From: Streptomyces aquilus
GTDB lineage: Bacteria > Actinomycetota > Actinomycetes > Streptomycetales > Streptomycetaceae
Direction of reading: 5' to 3'
NCBI RefSeq assembly: GCF_003955715.1
Contig: NZ_CP034463.1
Coordinates: 1,736,001-1,800,000 of the forward strand
DNA: 64,000 nt
In this document: positions 60,090-64,000 of the stretch, in pieces
Layout: each line of letters begins with the position of its first letter
Numbering within the stretch: position 1 is the first letter of the stretch
Made by a program: the position numbers and the translations under genes
Notes under the pieces: generated by a model
The model's input: the letters and a program-made list of their open reading frames with translations, nothing else
Databases searched by the model: none
What the model was told of the DNA's origin: nothing

Positions 60090-61526
60090 ATGTCAGCTGC
60101 CGAGGGTCCGCTCGTCGTCGGCGTGGACACGTCCACGCAGTCCACCAAGGCCCTGGTCGTCGACGCGTCGACCGGCCGGGTGGTCGCGAGCGGTCAGGCG
60201 CCGCACACCGTGTCGTCCGGCGCCGGCCGCGAGAGCGACCCGCGTCAGTGGTGGGACGCCCTGGGCGAGGCCCTGCGCCAGTGCGGCGACGCCGCGCACG
60301 AGGCCGCGGCGGTGTCCATCGGCGGCCAGCAGCACGGCCTGGTCACGCTGGACGAGCGCGGCGAGCCGGTGCGCCCGGCCCTGCTGTGGAACGACGTCCG
60401 CTCGGCGCCGCAGGCCGCGCGGCTGATCGAGGAGCTGGGCGGCCCGAAGGCCTGGGCGGAGCGCACCGGCAGCGTGCCAGGCGCGTCCTTCACCGTCACG
60501 AAGTGGGCGTGGCTGGCCGAGCACGAACCGGAGGCGATCCGCGCGACGAAGTCGGTGCGCCTCCCGCACGACTACCTCACCGAGCGCCTCACCGGCCAGG
60601 GCACCACCGACCGCGGCGACGCCTCCGGCACGGGCTGGTGGGCGTCGGCGACCGAGTCGTACGACACCGAGATCCTCGCCCACGTGGGCCTCGACCCGGC
60701 GCTGCTCCCGCGCGTGGTCCGCCCCGGCGAGGTGGCGGGCACCGTGCGCGACAGCCACGACCTGCCGTTCTCGAAGGGCACTCTGGTCGCCCCCGGCACC
60801 GGGGACAACGCGGCCGCCGCTCTGGGCCTCGGCCTGCGCCCCGGCACCCCGGTGCTGAGCCTGGGCACCTCGGGCACGGTGTACGCGGTGTCCAAGCGGC
60901 GCCCCGCCGACCCGACCGGCACGGTGGCCGGCTTCGCCGACGCGCACGGCGACTGGCTGCCATTGGCCTGCACCCTGAACTGCACCCTCGCCGTCGACCG
61001 CGTCGCCGCCCTCCTCGGCCTGGACCGCGAGGCCGTGGAGCCCACCTCCGACGTCACACTCCTGCCGTACCTCGACGGCGAGCGCACCCCGAACCTGCCG
61101 AACGCCTCGGGCCTGCTGCACGGTCTGCGCCACGACACGACCGGCGGCCAGCTGCTCCAGGCCGCCTACGACGGCGCCGTGCACGCCCTCCTCGGCGCGC
61201 TCGACCTGGTTCTGGACGAGGACGCGGACCGCTCGACCCCGCTGCTGCTGATCGGCGGCGGCGCCCGAGGCCGGGCCTGGCAGGAGACCGTACGACGGCT
61301 GTCCGGGCGTCCCGTGCAGATCCCGGAGGCCAAGGAGCTGGTCGCGCTCGGCGCCGCCGCGCAGGCCGCCGGCCTGCTGACCGGCGAGGACCCAGCCGCG
61401 GTCGCCCGGCGCTGGAACACCACCGCCGGTCCGGTGCTGGAGGCCGTGGAGCGGGACGAGGCGACGATGGCGAGGATCTCCGGGGTACTCTCCGACGCGG
61501 CTCCGCTGCTGGCGGGCGGTCATTGA
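60090..61526 (+). CDS. xylB: Xylulokinase
   Basis: A 478-residue FGGY-family xylulokinase phosphorylating D-xylulose. The N-terminal GVDTSTQSTKALVVD, ISIGGQQHGLVTLDE and the C-terminal LLLIGGGARGRAWQE motif bind ATP and sugar. GAGGGAG lies before the ATG. It is divergent from xylA and followed by the ROK regulator, so xylA, xylB and the regulator form a xylose catabolic unit. Confidence 0.95.
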   Translation: MSAAEGPLVVGVDTSTQSTKALVVDASTGRVVASGQAPHTVSSGAGRESDPRQWWDALGEALRQCGDAAHEAAAVSIGGQQHGLVTLDERGEPVRPALLWNDVRSAPQAARLIEELGGPKAWAERTGSVPGASFTVTKWAWLAEHEPEAIRATKSVRLPHDYLTERLTGQGTTDRGDASGTGWWASATESYDTEILAHVGLDPALLPRVVRPGEVAGTVRDSHDLPFSKGTLVAPGTGDNAAAALGLGLRPGTPVLSLGTSGTVYAVSKRRPADPTGTVAGFADAHGDWLPLACTLNCTLAVDRVAALLGLDREAVEPTSDVTLLPYLDGERTPNLPNASGLLHGLRHDTTGGQLLQAAYDGAVHALLGALDLVLDEDADRSTPLLLIGGGARGRAWQETVRRLSGRPVQIPEAKELVALGAAAQAAGLLTGEDPAAVARRWNTTAGPVLEAVERDEATMARISGVLSDAAPLLAGGH

Positions 61527-61548
61527 GAGGCACATCCGATGACCGAGG

Positions 61549-61580
61549 ACTGAGTCACTGAGGGACTGAGGGACTGAGGG
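61549..61580 (+). repeat. 8-bp tandem repeats carrying SD-like sequence before the ROK gene
   Basis: Three exact ACTGAGGG units (61557-61580) follow a variant ACTGAGTC (61549-61556). They lie immediately upstream of GAGGGAGG and the ATG at 61585, giving several GAGGG sequences that resemble ribosome sites. Confidence 0.6.
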
Positions 61581-61584
61581 AGGC

Positions 61585-62793
61585 ATGACCGCACCGCTGC
61601 ACGACACCCACGCGGCCGGTCCGGGGCGCGCGCTGCCCGACACCCAGCAGGGCATGCGCCGCCGCAACCTGGCCCGGGTACTGCACGCGGTCAGCGCCGA
61701 GGGCCCGCTGTCCCGTGCCGCGGTCGCCTCCCGGATCGGCCTGACCCGTGCCGCCGTGTCCAGCCTCGTCGACGAGCTCATACGCTCCGGCCTGCTGGAG
61801 GAGCTGGGACCCGAGCGGCCGGGCCGGGTGGGCCGCCCCGGGTCGGCACTCGCCGTCAGCGGGCACGGCCCCGCCGGCATCGGCGCCGAGATCGGCGTCG
61901 ACCATCTCGCGGTCTGCGCGGTCGACCTGCGCGGACAAGTGCGGGCCCGGGCCGAACGCCACGTGGCGAACCGCGGCCGTGCCCCCGGGCCCGTGATCGG
62001 GGAACTCACCGAACTGGTGCACCGGGTCGTCGCCGAGGCGCAGGGCGAGGGGCTGTGGCCGGCGGGGCTAGCGGTGGCCGTGCCGGGCCTGGTCGCCCGC
62101 GACGCCCGCACCGTCGTCCGCGCCCCGAACCTCGACTGGCACGACATCGATCTCGGCGCCCTGCTGCCCTCCGCGTACCCGCTGACCGTGGACAACGAGG
62201 CGAACTTCGGCGCGCTCGCGGAGCTCTGGCTCGGGGACGCCACACCGCACGACTTCCTGCATGTGTCGGCGGAGATCGGTATCGGTGCGGCGCTCGTCGT
62301 CGCCGGCGGTCTGCTGCGCGGGACCCGCGGCTTCGCGGGCGAGCTGGGGCATGTGCCGGTGCAGCCGGAGGGTCCGCTGTGTCCGTGCGGGGGGCGTGGG
62401 TGTCTGGAGCAGTACGCCGGTGAGGAGGCGGTGCTGCGGGCCGCGGGGCTCGCACCGGGTGAGGACCGCGTCGGGCTGCTCGCGGGCCGGGCCGCCGACG
62501 GTGACGAGGCCGTACGGCGTGCGCTGCGCGAGGCGGGGGCGGCGCTCGGGGTCGCGCTGACGGGGGCGGTGAACCTGCTGGACCCGGAGAGCGTCGTGCT
62601 CGGCGGCGCGCTGTCCGGACTCGCGCCCTGGCTGCTGCCCGCGCTGGAGGCCGAGCTGGACCGGCGTACCGCCGGCCCCGCCTGCCCGGTGTCGGTGTCG
62701 CGGCTCGGTCCCGAGGGACCGCTGCTGGGTGCCGCGCACTCGGTGGTCCGCGCGGTCCTGGACGACCCGGCCGCGGTGGCGGAACGGGCCTGA
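61585..62793 (+). CDS. xylR: ROK-family regulator, probable xylose repressor
   Basis: A 402-residue ROK protein. The N-terminal winged helix (about residues 25-75: LSRAAVASRIGLTRAAVSSLVDELIRSG) precedes the sugar-kinase-like domain with VDNEANFGALAELWLG and the CPCGGRGCLEQY zinc/ROK signature. It is 58 bases downstream of xylB, in line with XylR-type repressors that release DNA when xylose binds. Its ribosome site is within an 8-bp repeat array. A 33-bp repeat array begins right at its stop codon. Confidence 0.85.
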   Translation: MTAPLHDTHAAGPGRALPDTQQGMRRRNLARVLHAVSAEGPLSRAAVASRIGLTRAAVSSLVDELIRSGLLEELGPERPGRVGRPGSALAVSGHGPAGIGAEIGVDHLAVCAVDLRGQVRARAERHVANRGRAPGPVIGELTELVHRVVAEAQGEGLWPAGLAVAVPGLVARDARTVVRAPNLDWHDIDLGALLPSAYPLTVDNEANFGALAELWLGDATPHDFLHVSAEIGIGAALVVAGGLLRGTRGFAGELGHVPVQPEGPLCPCGGRGCLEQYAGEEAVLRAAGLAPGEDRVGLLAGRAADGDEAVRRALREAGAALGVALTGAVNLLDPESVVLGGALSGLAPWLLPALEAELDRRTAGPACPVSVSRLGPEGPLLGAAHSVVRAVLDDPAAVAERA

Positions 62794-63024
62794 TCCCACG
62801 GACGGTCGCTGTCCGAATGGGCCGGACCCCACGCACGGTCCCTGTCCGAACAGGCCTGACCCCACGCACGGTCCCTGTCCGAACAGGCCTGACCCCACGC
62901 ACGGTCCCTGTCCGAACAGGCCTGACCCCACGCACGGTCCCTGTCCGAACAGGCCTGACCCCACGCACGGCCCTTGCCCGAACAGGCTCGATCTCACGGA
63001 CGGCCCTTGGCCGAACGGCCGTGA
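62794..63024. repeat. 33-bp minisatellite downstream of xylR
   Basis: Seven units of 33 bases begin at 62794, 62827, 62860, 62893, 62926, 62959 and 62992; the central ones (62827-62958) are nearly identical, the outer two are degenerate. Each contains a CCTGT-CCGA-ACAGG hairpin and GGCCTGA, matching the end of xylR, so the array probably arose from the gene's tail. It occupies the first half of the 417-base gap 62794-63210. The remainder, to 63210, holds no recognisable gene. Confidence 0.85.
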
Positions 63025-63210
63025 ACCGAGGCCCACTTCACCCCTGTGGGTGATCGAGATATCCACAGATCAGGCGTCGTCCACCGAAACCCACCGCGCC
63101 CTTCTGCCCACCCCGCCCGCGCCGTACCGTGATTCACGCGAGGCGCAACCGCCATGACAGCGGGGCCGGACGTACTGATACGACGCCATCCCGAACGGAG
63201 CAGTGCAGCA

Positions 63211-64000
63211 ATGAGCGAGCCCCGGATCCTGACCGTCCGACCCGAACCGGGCGCATACGCCTGGACGTTCGGCGGCGTCCCACCCGTGGCGCGCATCGCG
63301 CCCGGCACGGTCCTCGACCTGTACACCGAGGACTGCTTCGCCGGCCGGGTGCGGTCCGAGAAGGACCTGGTGTCCGAGGTATGCGAGTTCCCGTTCCTGA
63401 ATCCGCAGACCGGCCCCTTCCACATCGAGGGCGCCGAGCCGGGCGACACCGTCGCCGTGCACTTCGTGTCGATCGAACCGGCACGGGACTGGGCCGCGTC
63501 CACCACGGTCCCCCTCTTCGGCGCGCTCACCTCGACGCAGACCACGGCCACCCTCCAACCCCCGCTCCCCGAGACCGTGTGGATCTGGCAGCTGGACCGG
63601 ACACGTCGCACCGCCTTGTTCCGGGCGCACGACAGCGACATCGAGATCGAGCTGCCGATGGACCCGATGCACGGCACGGTGGGCGTGGCTCCGGCCAATC
63701 TGGAGGTCCGCTCGGCGCTGGTGCCCGACGCGCACGGCGGGAACATGGACACACCGGAGATGCGGGCCGGCGTCACCTGCTACCTCGGGGTCAACGTGGA
63801 GGGCGCGCTGCTCAGCCTCGGCGACGGGCACGCCCGGCAGGGCGAGGGCGAGACCTGCGGGGTCGCCGTCGAGTGCGCGATGAACACGGTGGTGATCGTC
63901 GAGTTGCTGAAGGGGCTCGCCACACCCTGGCCGCGCATCGAGTCCGACACCCACATCATCTCGACGGGGTCGGCACGCCCGCTGGAGGACGCGTTCCGGA
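63211..64000 (+). CDS. Acetamidase/formamidase, C-terminus beyond window
   Basis: An FmdA_AmdA-family amidase that hydrolyses short amides such as formamide and acetamide to acid and ammonia. The start, RPEPGAYAWTFGGVPPVARIAPGTVLDLYTEDCFAG, and the metal-binding HIEGAEPGDTVAVHFV, MDPMHGTVGVAP and YLGVNVEGALLSLGDGHARQGEGE stretches are characteristic. GGAG precedes the ATG by 10 bases. It runs off the window at 64000 after 263 residues. Confidence 0.88.
   Translation, partial: MSEPRILTVRPEPGAYAWTFGGVPPVARIAPGTVLDLYTEDCFAGRVRSEKDLVSEVCEFPFLNPQTGPFHIEGAEPGDTVAVHFVSIEPARDWAASTTVPLFGALTSTQTTATLQPPLPETVWIWQLDRTRRTALFRAHDSDIEIELPMDPMHGTVGVAPANLEVRSALVPDAHGGNMDTPEMRAGVTCYLGVNVEGALLSLGDGHARQGEGETCGVAVECAMNTVVIVELLKGLATPWPRIESDTHIISTGSARPLEDAFR

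Noticed and set aside
62794..63024. CRISPR-like array
   Set aside because: The 33-bp repeats are adjacent with no unique spacers, and no cas genes are present. It is a minisatellite.
62817..63053. Proteins encoded by the 33-bp repeats, open in more than one frame on both strands
   Set aside because: The 33-base unit is free of stops in several frames by chance; there is no start with a ribosome site and no domain.

Overview
The window has the character of a Streptomyces (or close relative) chromosome. It is uniformly very GC-rich, many starts are GTG, and short-overlap (ATGA/GTGA) gene pairs are common. It carries actinomycete families: a conservon (cvn) operon, an ECF sigma/ZAS anti-sigma pair, DUF5709 and DUF3152 proteins, a streptogrisin-like protease and L31 type B. 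I see no rRNA, tRNA, CRISPR array, transposase, integrase or prophage. It reads as ordinary chromosome with many small independent units.

Layout. 0-7.5 kb: truncated barstar-like gene, class V aminotransferase, two lipoproteins, a divergent XRE regulator/SDR pair, and an MFS transporter coupled to a secreted hydrolase. 7.5-11.2 kb: response regulator/histidine kinase/lipoprotein operon, with a DUF3152 secreted metalloprotease-like gene diverging from it across tandem 11-bp repeats. 11.2-16.7 kb: ArsR and SulP transporter, secreted S1 protease, EamA transporter with TetR, YjbQ. 16.7-20.7 kb: sulfonate-type ABC operon preceded by a leaderless cysteine-type leader peptide, then a flavin oxidoreductase. 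20.7-28.1 kb: MltG, ABC exporter with divergent MarR, dicarboxylate carrier with a repeat tail, secreted PNGase A-like protein, L,D-transpeptidase-like lipoprotein. 28.2-34.6 kb: heterodimeric ABC exporter with one degenerate ATP site, PF03640 lipoprotein, ECF sigma/anti-sigma, DUF5709, L31B. 34.6-39.9 kb: YdjM-like membrane protein, Ski2-like helicase, TesB thioesterase, DUF6397-like protein. 40-45.6 kb: conservon with an extra roadblock gene, and an MHYT protein. 45.7-51.8 kb: methyltransferase, hydrolase/PadR pair, MpaB-like oxygenase, small proteins, secreted esterase. 52-58.6 kb: coupled SNF2 helicase/SWIM protein, phytase-like esterase, septum-formation-family protein. 58.8-64 kb: xylA, xylB, ROK regulator, a 33-bp minisatellite, and the start of an acetamidase/formamidase gene.

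Regulation is unusually readable. Inverted or phased direct repeats lie in front of many regulator genes: XRE, AfsQ1-like RR, ArsR, TetR, MarR, PadR, ECF and ROK. The most notable signals are: (i) the leaderless leader peptide plus a downstream 32-bp tandem repeat with a compensatory stem change; (ii) a 12-bp inverted repeat able to mask the ribosome site of the DUF6397-like gene; (iii) the asymmetric ABC exporter; (iv) the rearranged conservon; and (v) several short tandem repeats (33, 36, 32, 28, 15 and 8 bp). No single wholly unknown multi-gene system stands out. The coupled SNF2/SWIM pair and the split conservon are the best candidates for under-described machinery.
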